In this document: positions 8,194 to 16,214 of the stretch, piece after piece
How positions within the stretch are numbered: position 1 is the first letter of the stretch
Layout of the letters: the number at the start of each line of letters is the position of its first letter
NCBI GenBank assembly: GCA_910575815.1
Contig: CAJTFN010000010.1
Span: 124,001-188,000 of the forward strand
Reading direction: 5' to 3'
DNA from: Oscillospiraceae bacterium
GTDB lineage: Bacteria; Bacillota; Clostridia; Oscillospirales; Oscillospiraceae
DNA length: 64,000 nucleotides
The notes under the pieces: generated by a model
The model's input: only the letters and a program-made list of their open reading frames with translations
Told to the model about the DNA's origin: nothing
Databases searched by the model: none
Position numbers and translations under genes: made by a program

Positions 8194-8488
8194 ACGCCGT
8201 GCCAAGCGACTCTACGCCCTCGCCGCCTGTTTCCTGCTGGCCGTCACCGCCCTGGCCATTCCCGCCTTCGCCGCCGACGATCCCCTGGCCGTTGTGGAAA
8301 ATCTGAGTGATTTCATCTTTTCCCTGATCCGCGCCGTGGGCCTGATCCTGCTGGGCTACGGCATCCTCCAGGTGGGCCTGTCCTTCCAGTCCCACGACCC
8401 CTCCCAGCGTTCCAACGGTATCCTCACCATCGCAGGCGGCATTATTATAACTTTTACAAAGGAGATTCTGACTTTAATTACCGGCTGA
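8138..8488 (+). CDS. Small pilin-like membrane protein (Maff2/VirB2 position)
   Basis: 116 residues from ATG 8138, preceded by AAAAGGAG within the end of virD4 (56-nt overlap). A charged N-terminus is followed by a signal-like hydrophobic segment ending AFAADD (about residues 27-47), then two more hydrophobic segments. Small size, position between virD4 and virB6 and this topology fit the VirB2/Maff2-type subunits of Gram-positive type IV systems. Assignment rests mainly on topology and gene order. Confidence 0.75.
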   Translation: MKNPKTLKPSLTRQQMKLERRAKRLYALAACFLLAVTALAIPAFAADDPLAVVENLSDFIFSLIRAVGLILLGYGILQVGLSFQSHDPSQRSNGILTIAGGIIITFTKEILTLITG

Positions 8489-8510
8489 CAGATACGGACA
8501 GCCCGCGCCG

Positions 8511-9077
8511 TCAGGCGGCGTAACGCAGGGATATTCCGGCACCCTTCGCAACGAGGAGCAGGCCGAACTCCTCCTCCAAAACATCCAGCAGGTCCTGAAG
8601 GGAAATCCGGCCCTCAGAAAGCTCCTCCTCTAAAACGCGGGCTTTCCGAAACAGGCTGCCGGCATATTTCTTCGTGATCAGGCCCCGTGCCAGGGCCGCG
8701 TCCGCAATCAGCGCGAACATGGAATGTAAGGAATTTTCATCCGCTTTCCGGCGCAGGCGTTCCACATCCCTTTTCGTGCGAACGCCCGTGACGGGCAGCG
8801 TATGAAACGGAAACTTCAGCCCGGTCAGTTCCTCCAGCGCGGATAAGCAAGTCCTTACGTCTCCGCGGTTCCGAAGCCTGCCGGAGCCGTCGCTGACTGT
8901 TTCGCAAAAATCCATCAGGGACTCCGCTGTTGTGTCCGGGCGGTCCGCCATAGCGCCCAAGACCAGCGCCCAGGCATACAAAATCATTCGGTCTACTTCG
9001 TTCTCGATCAGCCGTCTGGCTTCCTCCTCGCTGATGGCGGAGGGAATTCGGCCCGGATTCGTCTTTTTCCTGGACAT
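8511..9077 (-). CDS. Unknown soluble protein, antisense inside the transfer operon
   Basis: 188 residues from ATG 9077, preceded on the minus strand by AGGGGAG. The protein is charged and helical, with no signal peptide, membrane segment or recognisable motif. A central segment repeats Arg/Asp-rich patterns (RTKRDVERLRRKADEN), suggestive of a helical adaptor. It converges towards the pilin-like gene and is divergent from virB6. It is the second of three minus-strand genes inserted between transfer genes. I cannot assign a function. Confidence 0.65.
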   Translation of the reverse strand: MSRKKTNPGRIPSAISEEEARRLIENEVDRMILYAWALVLGAMADRPDTTAESLMDFCETVSDGSGRLRNRGDVRTCLSALEELTGLKFPFHTLPVTGVRTKRDVERLRRKADENSLHSMFALIADAALARGLITKKYAGSLFRKARVLEEELSEGRISLQDLLDVLEEEFGLLLVAKGAGISLRYAA

Positions 9078-9205
9078 AGGCGGTTTCTCCCCTGTTATGA
9101 TGGTTATTCCTATCATACCTGCTTTTCCTGTCAAAGAAAAGGGGGTTTTGCGGATTTGTGGAAAACAGCGGGAAAGGGCGCCGGTTCCTCATGGACTTTA
9201 TAGAA

Positions 9206-9231
9206 AAAGCCCCGCATTTCGGCGGGGCGCT
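9206..9231 (-). terminator. Hairpin with T-run on the minus strand
   Basis: GCCCCGC/GCGGGGC around a 6-nt loop, followed on the minus strand by TTTTTCT. It would stop minus-strand transcription coming from the right before it enters the antisense gene's promoter region. Confidence 0.55.
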
Positions 9232-9257
9232 CGATACCATAATTTAATCTGAAAGAA

Positions 9258-10112
9258 GTGATAACAATCGGAAGTGGAAATTGGATCGTTGACAACCTGA
9301 ACTCCGCCCTGGGGACCTGGAACGGGAAGCTGGCGGAGATCTGGACCCTGCTCTCCACCGGGCCGGAGGAGTTCAAGGGCGGAGGAGTCTGGTCCGTGAT
9401 CGTGGGCATCAACGACGGGCTGAAGGCCATCGGCTACGCCTTGTTGGTGATCTTCTTTGTGATGGGCGTGGTCAAGACCTGCGGCAGCTTTACGGAATTG
9501 CGGAAACCCGAGCAGGTGCTGAAATGTTTTGTCCGCTTTGCGTTAGCCCAAGCGGCGGTATCCCACGGCATGGAGCTGATGACAGCCCTGTTCACGGTGG
9601 GCCAGGGAATGGTCACAACCATCATGGACGCCTCCGGCCTGACGGCGCTCTCCGCCTCGGGAATGCCGGATGAGATGGTCACCATCATCGAGGATGTGAG
9701 CTTCGTGGACAGCATCCCCCTGTGGGCAATCACCCTGCTGGGATCGCTGTTCATTTGGGTGCTGTCTTTGGTGATGATTTTGACGGTGTATAGCCGCTTT
9801 TTCAAAATCTTCATGGCCACCGCTATTGCCCCCATTCCCCTCGCCAGCTTCGCGGGACAGCCCTCCAGCAGCATCGGCATCGCGTTCCTGAAAACCTATG
9901 CCACCATCTGCATGGAGGGCTGTGTGATCGTCCTGGCCTGCGTGATCTTCTCGGCCTTCGCCTCCGCGCCGCCTGCGCTGTCTGACCCCAGCCTCGCGGC
10001 GGCGACCATCGTGTGGAACTATGTGGGCGAAATTTTGTTCAACATGCTGGTGCTGGTGGGAGCTATTAAAATGAGCGACCGGCTGATTCGGGAGTTGATG
10101 GGGCTTGGTTAA
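9258..10112 (+). CDS. VirB6/TrbL-like polytopic transfer protein
   Basis: 281-284 residues with about six hydrophobic segments (around residues 55-75, 90-110, 150-180, 195-210, 220-240, 255-275) after a soluble N-terminus (NWIVDNLNSALGTWNG). This topology and its place between the pilin-like gene and prgI/virB4 fit the VirB6-type inner channel protein of clostridial ICEs. Start is ambiguous: GTG 9258 lacks an upstream ribosome site, whereas GAAAGAAGTGAT (9251-9262) would serve ATC 9267. The 3' end overlaps the convergent minus-strand gene by 4 nt. Confidence 0.85.
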   Translation: MITIGSGNWIVDNLNSALGTWNGKLAEIWTLLSTGPEEFKGGGVWSVIVGINDGLKAIGYALLVIFFVMGVVKTCGSFTELRKPEQVLKCFVRFALAQAAVSHGMELMTALFTVGQGMVTTIMDASGLTALSASGMPDEMVTIIEDVSFVDSIPLWAITLLGSLFIWVLSLVMILTVYSRFFKIFMATAIAPIPLASFAGQPSSSIGIAFLKTYATICMEGCVIVLACVIFSAFASAPPALSDPSLAAATIVWNYVGEILFNMLVLVGAIKMSDRLIRELMGLG

Positions 10113-10444
10113 ATCAGGCCCGTCATGTTGACTGCGGAGCTGCCCGCCAGTCTGGCTTGACGGACCCGGCTTGCCAGCAGCTTCGCCGCCGCAATGTCCT
10201 CCAGGAACTCGCCTACAATACCGGCAATTTTCCTCACCAGCGTTACCGCCCAGGACAGAGCCGCAAGGCCCACCATAGCAAACAGAATGCCGTCCGCCAG
10301 GGCGGCGTGGGCCTGATACCAGCCGTGAAACACGGTGAGCATCAGGATGCTGTACAGCAGTGGAACGCCCAGACGGAGCTTCAGGGCCAGGCGGAGCAGA
10401 AGTGGTGGCAGAGCAAACCCAAATCCCAATATCATAAAAGCCAT
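10109..10444 (-). CDS. Small membrane protein, antisense inside the transfer operon
   Basis: 111 residues from ATG 10444 behind a clear AAAGGAGG on the minus strand. Two to three hydrophobic segments (residues 1-20, 27-45, 48-70) precede a basic helical tail. The excellent ribosome site makes the gene credible. It is convergent with virB6. It could modulate the transfer channel, but no family is recognised. Confidence 0.7.
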   Translation of the reverse strand: MAFMILGFGFALPPLLLRLALKLRLGVPLLYSILMLTVFHGWYQAHAALADGILFAMVGLAALSWAVTLVRKIAGIVGEFLEDIAAAKLLASRVRQARLAGSSAVNMTGLI

Positions 10445-10469
10445 GATGCAAGCCTCCTTTGAAAGTTTG

Positions 10470-10522
10470 CGTCATGTTACCATAGGCGGGCGGACCTTGC
10501 AAGGGTCTGTCCGCCGATTTAT
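10470..10522. repeat. Nested inverted repeat between divergent genes
   Basis: GGCGGAC and GTCCGCC flank a CCTTGCAAGG palindrome in the 113-bp divergent gap between the antisense membrane protein and the DUF4313 gene. An operator for divergent promoters is plausible. Confidence 0.45.
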
Positions 10523-10557
10523 TTGCGCTGCACCCGGCAGCAGAAAGAGGGAATAAA

Positions 10558-10964
10558 ATGGACATCAAAACAGCGCCGTTTCACAGTCCCTTCGGGGACC
10601 ACGAACTCACAGTAACCGTGTGCTCCTATGCCGTCAACAAGCGGCTGGCGGTCAACCTGCTTCACAAGGAAGATGGATTTTCCTGCCCTTTGCGGCCCTG
10701 ACGGTCAATCTGCCCAAGGTACCCCTCCAGGCAAACGAAGCCTTTATCAAGGACCTTGATGAAAACGCGGGGCTGCTGGATTTTGTCCTGAAAAACCAGC
10801 TTGGAACGCTCCGCCAAGGAGAAGAAGGGTACTCCAACTTCTGCGCTTACCCGAAAATTGCTTTTGATATGGAGAAACTGCGGGAGTTTGACCCGGAGGG
10901 CGTCGAAAAGTATCTGAGCCAATCTCAGCAGAAAAAACGAACCCCGAAAAAGAAGGAGAGGTGA
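10558..10964 (+). pseudogene. DUF4313-family gene with a single-base frameshift
   Basis: ATG 10558 opens a frame that ends at a TGA soon after residue 43, while the rest of the protein (FAALTVNLPKVPLQANEAF onwards) continues in the -1 frame to 10964. Adding one base in the CCC run at 10686-10688 restores an uninterrupted protein of about 135 residues that matches the usual DUF4313 pattern (LTVNLP, then an acidic DENxG segment). A C4 to C3 contraction or an assembly error is the simplest reading. The gene lies between virB6 and prgI. Function of the family is unknown. Confidence 0.75.
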
Positions 10965-10970
10965 TCTCTT

Positions 10971-11324
10971 ATAGAAGTTCGCATCAACAAAGAAGTCCGG
11001 GACTACCAGGAAAGCCTATTCTTCGGGCTGTCCCTGCGCCAGCTCCTGTTCGCCCTGCTGGCCGTGATCGTGGCCGTGGCCGTTTACTTCGGCCTTCGGA
11101 ACACGGTGGCCAGCGGGGAGATCGGCTGGGTCTGCGTCCTGGCGGCGTTTCCCTTCGCCCTGGGCGGCTTTTTTACCTACAATGGCATGACCTTGGAACG
11201 CTTTATTCTCGCCTTTATCCGCTCGGAAATGCTCTATCCCAAACGGCTCGTTTTCAAATCGGAAAACCTCTACGCAAAGGCCCTCGAAAATTCTACCATC
11301 AAGGAGGCTCTACGGCTTGATTAA
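10971..11324 (+). CDS. prgI: PrgI-family transfer membrane protein starting at ATA
   Basis: About 118 residues beginning EVRINKEVRDYQESLFFGL, the conserved PrgI N-terminus, then two membrane segments (residues about 22-42 and 50-70). PrgI proteins accompany VirB4 in Gram-positive type IV systems. An in-frame TGA at 10962-10964 lies 9 nt before the first conserved codon, and no ATG, GTG or TTG occurs until GTG 11064, which would delete the first membrane segment. AAGGAGAGGTGATC (10953-10966) is well placed for ATA 10971. The stop overlaps the virB4 start. Confidence 0.85.
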   Translation: MEVRINKEVRDYQESLFFGLSLRQLLFALLAVIVAVAVYFGLRNTVASGEIGWVCVLAAFPFALGGFFTYNGMTLERFILAFIRSEMLYPKRLVFKSENLYAKALENSTIKEALRLD

Positions 11325-13659
11325 AACCCTTCAAAATACGCTGAAGCAGGACAAGGAGGGCTTCATCCTCCCCAAGTCCGTGCAGGACGCCATTCCCATC
11401 CGCCGCCTCTGGCCGGATGGGATTTTTCAGTTCGGGAGCAAGTTCTCCAAAACCATCCGCTTCTCGGATGTAAATTACGCAATCGCCTCGAAGGAGGACA
11501 AGACCTCCATGTTCCTGGACTACTCCGCGCTGCTGAACGCCCTGGACACCGGCTCCACCACCAAGATCACCATCAATAACAAGCGGCTCAACCGCCAGAA
11601 CTTCGAGCAGGAAATCCTCATTCCCCGCCAGGACGATTACCTGGACGGCTACCGGGCGGAGTACAATTCCATGCTGATGGACAAGGTCACCGACTCCTCC
11701 AACAGCGTGGTCCAGGAGCGGTATATCACTCTGTCGGTTCACCGCAAGAACGTCGAGGAGGCCCGTACCTTCTTCGACCGGGTGACTGCGGACGTGACCA
11801 CCCGCCTGAGCCATTTGGATGCCCACAGCGAGGAGCTGGACGCCGTGGAGCGGCTGCGGGTCCTTCACGATTTCTACCGCACCGGCGAGGAAAGCGAATA
11901 CCGCCTGGACCTCCGGGACCTGATGGGCAAGGGCCACAGCTTCAAGGACGCCATCTGCCCCGATAGTCTGGAGTTCAAAAAGGGCCATTTCATCATGGGC
12001 AATAAGTTCGGGCGGGTCCTGTTCCTCAAGGAATACGCCAGCTACATCAAGGACTCCATGATCAACGAGCTGACGGCGCTGAACCGCACCATGATGCTTT
12101 CCATCGACGTGATCCCCGTCCCCACGGACGAGGCCGTCCGGGAGATGCAAAATCGCCTCCTCGGCGTCGAGACGAACGTGACCAACTGGCAGCGGCGGCA
12201 GAATAACAACAACAATTTCTCCGCCGTGGTCCCCTATGATCTGGAGCAGCAGCGGAAGGAAACCCGCGAGATGCTGGACGATCTCACCACCCGCGACCAG
12301 CGGATGATGTTCGCCGTGGTGACGCTGGTGCATCTGGCGGACACGAAGGAGGAATTGGACAGCGACACGGAAACCCTCCAGTCCGCTGCCCGGAAGCACC
12401 TCTGCCAGATGGCCACACTGAACTGGCAGCAGGCCGACGGCCTCACCACCGCCCTGCCCCTGGGCCTTCGGCGGATCGACGCTCTGCGGACCCTGACCAC
12501 GGAGGCCCTGGCCGTCCTCATGCCCTTCAAGGCCCAGGAGATTCGGGACCAGGGCGGCGTGTACTACGGACAGAATGTCATCAGCAAAAACCTCATCGTC
12601 GCCAACCGGAAGGAGCTGCTGAACGGAAACGGCTTCGTCCTGGGCGTCTCCGGCTCCGGCAAGTCCTTCACCGCCAAGGAAGAGATCGCCGGGGTCGCCC
12701 TCTCCACGGAGGACGACATCATCGTCATAGACCCCGAGTCCGAATATGGCCCGTTGATCGAGGGCCTGGGCGGCGAGGTGATCAATATCTCCGCCACCTC
12801 CCGGAACCACATCAACGCCATGGACATGGAACAGGGCTACGGCGACGGAGAGAACCCGGTGGTGCTGAAATCCGAGTTTTTGCTTTCCCTCTGTGAGCAG
12901 CTCGTCGGCTCCGGGAAGCTCTCGGCGAAGGAGAAGTCCATCATCGACCGCTGCACCGCCGGAGTGTATCACAACTATATCCGAAGCGGCTACCAGGGCA
13001 AGGCTCCTACCCTCCAGGACTTTCACGCTGAGCTGCTCCGCCAGTCTGAACCGGAGGCCCGCGACGTGGCCCTGGCAATCGAGCTGTTCACCGAGGGCAG
13101 CCTGAACACCTTCGCCAAGCCCTCCAACGTGGACACCAACTCCCGGATTCTCTGCTACGACATCCGGGACCTGGGCAAGCAGCTTCTTCCCGTGGGGATG
13201 CTGGTAGTTCTGGACAGCGTGTTCAACCGGGTAATCCGAAACCGTCAGCTTGGGCGGAACACCTGGGTCTACGTCGACGAAATCTATCTCCTTTTCCAGC
13301 ACGAATACAGCGCAAACTTCCTCTTCACCCTCTGGAAGCGGGTACGGAAATACGGCGCCTGCTGCACAGGGATCACGCAGAATCTGGACGATCTGCTCCA
13401 GTCCCACACCGCCCGGACGATGTTGGCAAATAGTGAATTTCTAGTCATGTTGAACCAGGCGGCGACGGATCGGGCGGAGTTGGCCCAGCTCTTGAACATT
13501 TCGGATAATCAGTTGAGTTATATCACAAACGTGGACTCGGGCCGGGGGCTCATCAAGTGCGGCAGTACCATCGTGCCCTTTATGAACATCTTCCCGAAAA
13601 ATACCCGGCTCTATAAACTGATGTCCACCAAGTTTATGGAGCAGATAGATGCAACCTGA
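11317..13659 (+). CDS. virB4: VirB4/TraE-type conjugation ATPase
   Basis: 780 residues from TTG 11317, preceded by AAGGAGG with 9-nt spacing and overlapping the prgI stop. The N-terminal half is the VirB4 platform domain. Walker A GVSGSGKS lies near residue 445 and Walker B WVYVDEIYLL near residue 650. It powers assembly or function of the transfer channel at the membrane. Length and motif order are normal for clostridial elements. A terminator follows directly. Confidence 0.95.
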   Translation: MIKTLQNTLKQDKEGFILPKSVQDAIPIRRLWPDGIFQFGSKFSKTIRFSDVNYAIASKEDKTSMFLDYSALLNALDTGSTTKITINNKRLNRQNFEQEILIPRQDDYLDGYRAEYNSMLMDKVTDSSNSVVQERYITLSVHRKNVEEARTFFDRVTADVTTRLSHLDAHSEELDAVERLRVLHDFYRTGEESEYRLDLRDLMGKGHSFKDAICPDSLEFKKGHFIMGNKFGRVLFLKEYASYIKDSMINELTALNRTMMLSIDVIPVPTDEAVREMQNRLLGVETNVTNWQRRQNNNNNFSAVVPYDLEQQRKETREMLDDLTTRDQRMMFAVVTLVHLADTKEELDSDTETLQSAARKHLCQMATLNWQQADGLTTALPLGLRRIDALRTLTTEALAVLMPFKAQEIRDQGGVYYGQNVISKNLIVANRKELLNGNGFVLGVSGSGKSFTAKEEIAGVALSTEDDIIVIDPESEYGPLIEGLGGEVINISATSRNHINAMDMEQGYGDGENPVVLKSEFLLSLCEQLVGSGKLSAKEKSIIDRCTAGVYHNYIRSGYQGKAPTLQDFHAELLRQSEPEARDVALAIELFTEGSLNTFAKPSNVDTNSRILCYDIRDLGKQLLPVGMLVVLDSVFNRVIRNRQLGRNTWVYVDEIYLLFQHEYSANFLFTLWKRVRKYGACCTGITQNLDDLLQSHTARTMLANSEFLVMLNQAATDRAELAQLLNISDNQLSYITNVDSGRGLIKCGSTIVPFMNIFPKNTRLYKLMSTKFMEQIDAT

Positions 13660-13667
13660 TTTCGCAG

Positions 13668-13695
13668 AAAAGGGCCGCATTTGCGGCCCTTTTTC
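13668..13695 (+). terminator. Intrinsic terminator after virB4
   Basis: AAGGGCCGCA/TGCGGCCCTT with TTTTT. It sits between virB4 and the wall hydrolase gene and would lower expression of the latter. Confidence 0.8.
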
Positions 13696-13716
13696 TCGTC
13701 CAGGAGGTGAAAAAGA

Positions 13717-16203
13717 ATCAGTAAAATCAAAGAGAAAAAGCCCGGCAAAAAGGGCCTGAAGGAGCGGGCGGCGTCCGCTCCGAAACAGCTTCTGCGCCGT
13801 GGGCTGGACGACGGAACTGAGCGGCTCCGGGGCCAGTTCCGGGATGCCAGCCAGCGAGGCCAGCGGGACGATTACGGCGGCGACCGGATCGAGGATACCG
13901 CCTGGGCCGGAACCCGCTGGGCGGGACGCGGCATTGAAAAACTGCTGAAGAAAAAACGGGGCGGCAGGAACCGGGGGCCAGAGACGGGGCCTGTTCCCTC
14001 CGCTGATTTGCCGGAAACCGAATTGCCCTTGGATGGACCCGCTCCGCCTGATCCGCCCAGGCAGGGCAGAGCGGAGGATCGTGTGCGGATCAAGACCAGG
14101 GAGACAGCCACCCAGCGGGCCGAAAGTCCCCGAAGAGCCTCCGCAGGAAAGTCCAATCCCTCTAGTTCAGCCCACTCCACCACTGGAAAGGCGTCCCATA
14201 TACGCACAGAACCGCCAAAGATCAAAACGCGGGAGTATATCCGGCATGACGTTTTCATGCAAGGGGATGCGGCTTTGCCTCCTGCGGAATCTCCTGTCCC
14301 TGAAAGGTCCCCTCGCTCTAGAATTCAGAAGATCCGCCAGATTTTTCACCGCAGGGAGCCTTCCTCACTCAGCCTGTGCCAGGAGGCCGTTCATCCACAG
14401 CCAAAGCTATCGCAAATGCTTCCTCTGCCGGAGAGGGCAACCAATGGAAGCGCTGTCCCCCAGCAGTTCCCTGACATTAAAACAAAGGGCGCCTATCTCT
14501 ACCGGCAGGCTGCCGCTTCTAAGGAGCTGCCTACCCAGGAGCACACGCAGGGCGGGCGTGAGTTCGTCCGGGAGCAGGGCCGCAAGGAGGCAATTCGGCG
14601 GACAGAGCTACGGCGGTCCAGGGTGAAAAAAGCTCCAGTCCCCCAGGCTGACAGTGGAAAAAACACGATCCAGAAGGGTACCACAGAACATTCTCTTCGA
14701 CCTTCAACGGCTGAGACTTCATCATCCGCTCCACCGCTCCAGCGTCAGAATGTTCCCAGTTCCACCGGGCTTGGAGTGGAGAAGCCTGCCACACGGGCGG
14801 TGAAAAGGGCCTCTTCCAAAGAGAAAAAAGCTGTCAAGGCGTCCAAGTCTGGCGTCAAAAACTCCCGGCAGGCGGTGAAAGCGGCGGACCGTTCCGCCAA
14901 GGCTGCGCAGAAAACCGCCCAGGACGCCGCCAAGGCCCCTCAGCGGGCCGTGAAGGCCGCACGTGCCACGGCAAAGACGGGAGCCACCTCCACCAGGGAG
15001 GCGGCGAAAGCCAGCGTGTCCGCCATCAAAGCAGCCATTGCGGCGGCTCAGGAGCTGATCGCCGCCCTCGCCGCTGGAGGCTGGGCCGTGGTGGCCGTGG
15101 CGCTGGTACTCTGCATGGTGGGCCTGCTGATTGCCTCGCCCTTTGGCCTGTTTTTCGCTGGCGCAGAGGGAACCGGCAGCGGAATCCCCCAGGCGGTGGC
15201 CCAGATTAACGGAGAATTTACCGCCCGGATCGAGCAAATCAAGGAGGACACGCCCCACGATGTTCTCGACCTGGACAATGACACCGTCGCCGCTGTTCTG
15301 GATAACTGGAACAACGTCCTGGCGGTCTACGCCGTGCGGGCCTCGGTGGATGGTAGTTCTCCCAGCGGCCTGGACGGGCTGACGGCGGAAAATCTGTCCC
15401 TCCTGCGGGAGGTTTTCTGGGACATGAATCAGATTTCCAGCTTCACGGAGACTGTGCCGAAAGGGGAAGATGACACGGAAATCATCCTTCATATTACTGC
15501 CGCCGTAAAAACGCCCCAGGAGATGGCGGAGGAATATGGCTTCACCGATGAGCAGAAAGAGCTGCTGGAGGAACTGCTGAAGCCGGAGTACCAAGAGCTG
15601 TTCCAAACCCTGATCGGCAGCAGCCAGGACCTCACGCTCTCCGTTGAGCAGGTGCGGGAAATTCTGGACAATTTGCCCGACGATCTCAGTGAAGAGCGGC
15701 GGCAGGTGATCCTGACGGCCTATCAGCTTCTCGGGAAAGTGAATTATTTTTGGGGCGGAAAGAGCCTCGTCCTGGGCTGGGACGCCCGCTGGGGAACGCC
15801 CAAGGAGGTGTGGGCCGCTGGAAGCCCCAGCACTGGAACCGTGCGGCCCTATGGGCTGGACTGCTCTGGCTTCGTCGATTGGGTATTTTACAATATTTCC
15901 GGTGGGACCTACGTCATAGGCCATGGAGGTGGTGCGCACATGCAGCACACCTACTGTACACCCATTACCTGGGATGAGGCAATCCCCGGCGATCTGGTCT
16001 TTTACCCGGAGGATACCCATGTGGGCATTGTCTGCGGCTTTGACAGCGGAGGCAACGTCCAGATCATCCACTGTGCCAGCGGAGCCAACAACGTGGTGGT
16101 GACCGGAAAAAGCGGCTTCACAACGATTGCAAGACCAAAATTTTATTCATCAAAAAACAGTCAACCCCGGCGACGGTTGTCGCCGGGGCCTTTTTACGTC
16201 TAG
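13717..16203 (+). CDS. Transfer-associated NlpC/P60 wall hydrolase, probable ATC start
   Basis: 828 residues if it begins at ATC 13717 (ISKIKEKKPGKKG). AGGAGGTG (13702-13709) lies 7 nt upstream, an in-frame TGA at 13708-13710 bounds the frame, and the first canonical codon (TTG 14008) would remove 97 basic residues. Residues 1-350 are Lys/Arg/Pro-rich and low complexity; an Ala/Lys-rich helix leads into one membrane segment (about 452-480). The C-terminal NlpC/P60 domain has the catalytic Cys in LDCSGFVDWV (about 715) and a following His in THVGIV. The family cuts peptidoglycan locally for the transfer channel. The last about 17 codons run through a terminator hairpin. Confidence 0.88.
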   Translation: MSKIKEKKPGKKGLKERAASAPKQLLRRGLDDGTERLRGQFRDASQRGQRDDYGGDRIEDTAWAGTRWAGRGIEKLLKKKRGGRNRGPETGPVPSADLPETELPLDGPAPPDPPRQGRAEDRVRIKTRETATQRAESPRRASAGKSNPSSSAHSTTGKASHIRTEPPKIKTREYIRHDVFMQGDAALPPAESPVPERSPRSRIQKIRQIFHRREPSSLSLCQEAVHPQPKLSQMLPLPERATNGSAVPQQFPDIKTKGAYLYRQAAASKELPTQEHTQGGREFVREQGRKEAIRRTELRRSRVKKAPVPQADSGKNTIQKGTTEHSLRPSTAETSSSAPPLQRQNVPSSTGLGVEKPATRAVKRASSKEKKAVKASKSGVKNSRQAVKAADRSAKAAQKTAQDAAKAPQRAVKAARATAKTGATSTREAAKASVSAIKAAIAAAQELIAALAAGGWAVVAVALVLCMVGLLIASPFGLFFAGAEGTGSGIPQAVAQINGEFTARIEQIKEDTPHDVLDLDNDTVAAVLDNWNNVLAVYAVRASVDGSSPSGLDGLTAENLSLLREVFWDMNQISSFTETVPKGEDDTEIILHITAAVKTPQEMAEEYGFTDEQKELLEELLKPEYQELFQTLIGSSQDLTLSVEQVREILDNLPDDLSEERRQVILTAYQLLGKVNYFWGGKSLVLGWDARWGTPKEVWAAGSPSTGTVRPYGLDCSGFVDWVFYNISGGTYVIGHGGGAHMQHTYCTPITWDEAIPGDLVFYPEDTHVGIVCGFDSGGNVQIIHCASGANNVVVTGKSGFTTIARPKFYSSKNSQPRRRLSPGPFYV
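16163..16197 (+). terminator. Intrinsic terminator lying inside the end of the NlpC/P60 frame
   Basis: CCCCGGCGAC/GTCGCCGGGG followed by CCTTTTT. It is positioned as if it once followed a stop codon near 16150. Confidence 0.8.
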
Positions 16204-16214
16204 GAGGTAATGTC

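Noticed and set aside
10673..10690. Programmed -1 frameshift in the DUF4313 gene
   Set aside because: The codons around the junction do not form a slippery X-XXY-YYZ heptamer, and a lost C in a C run explains the shift more simply.
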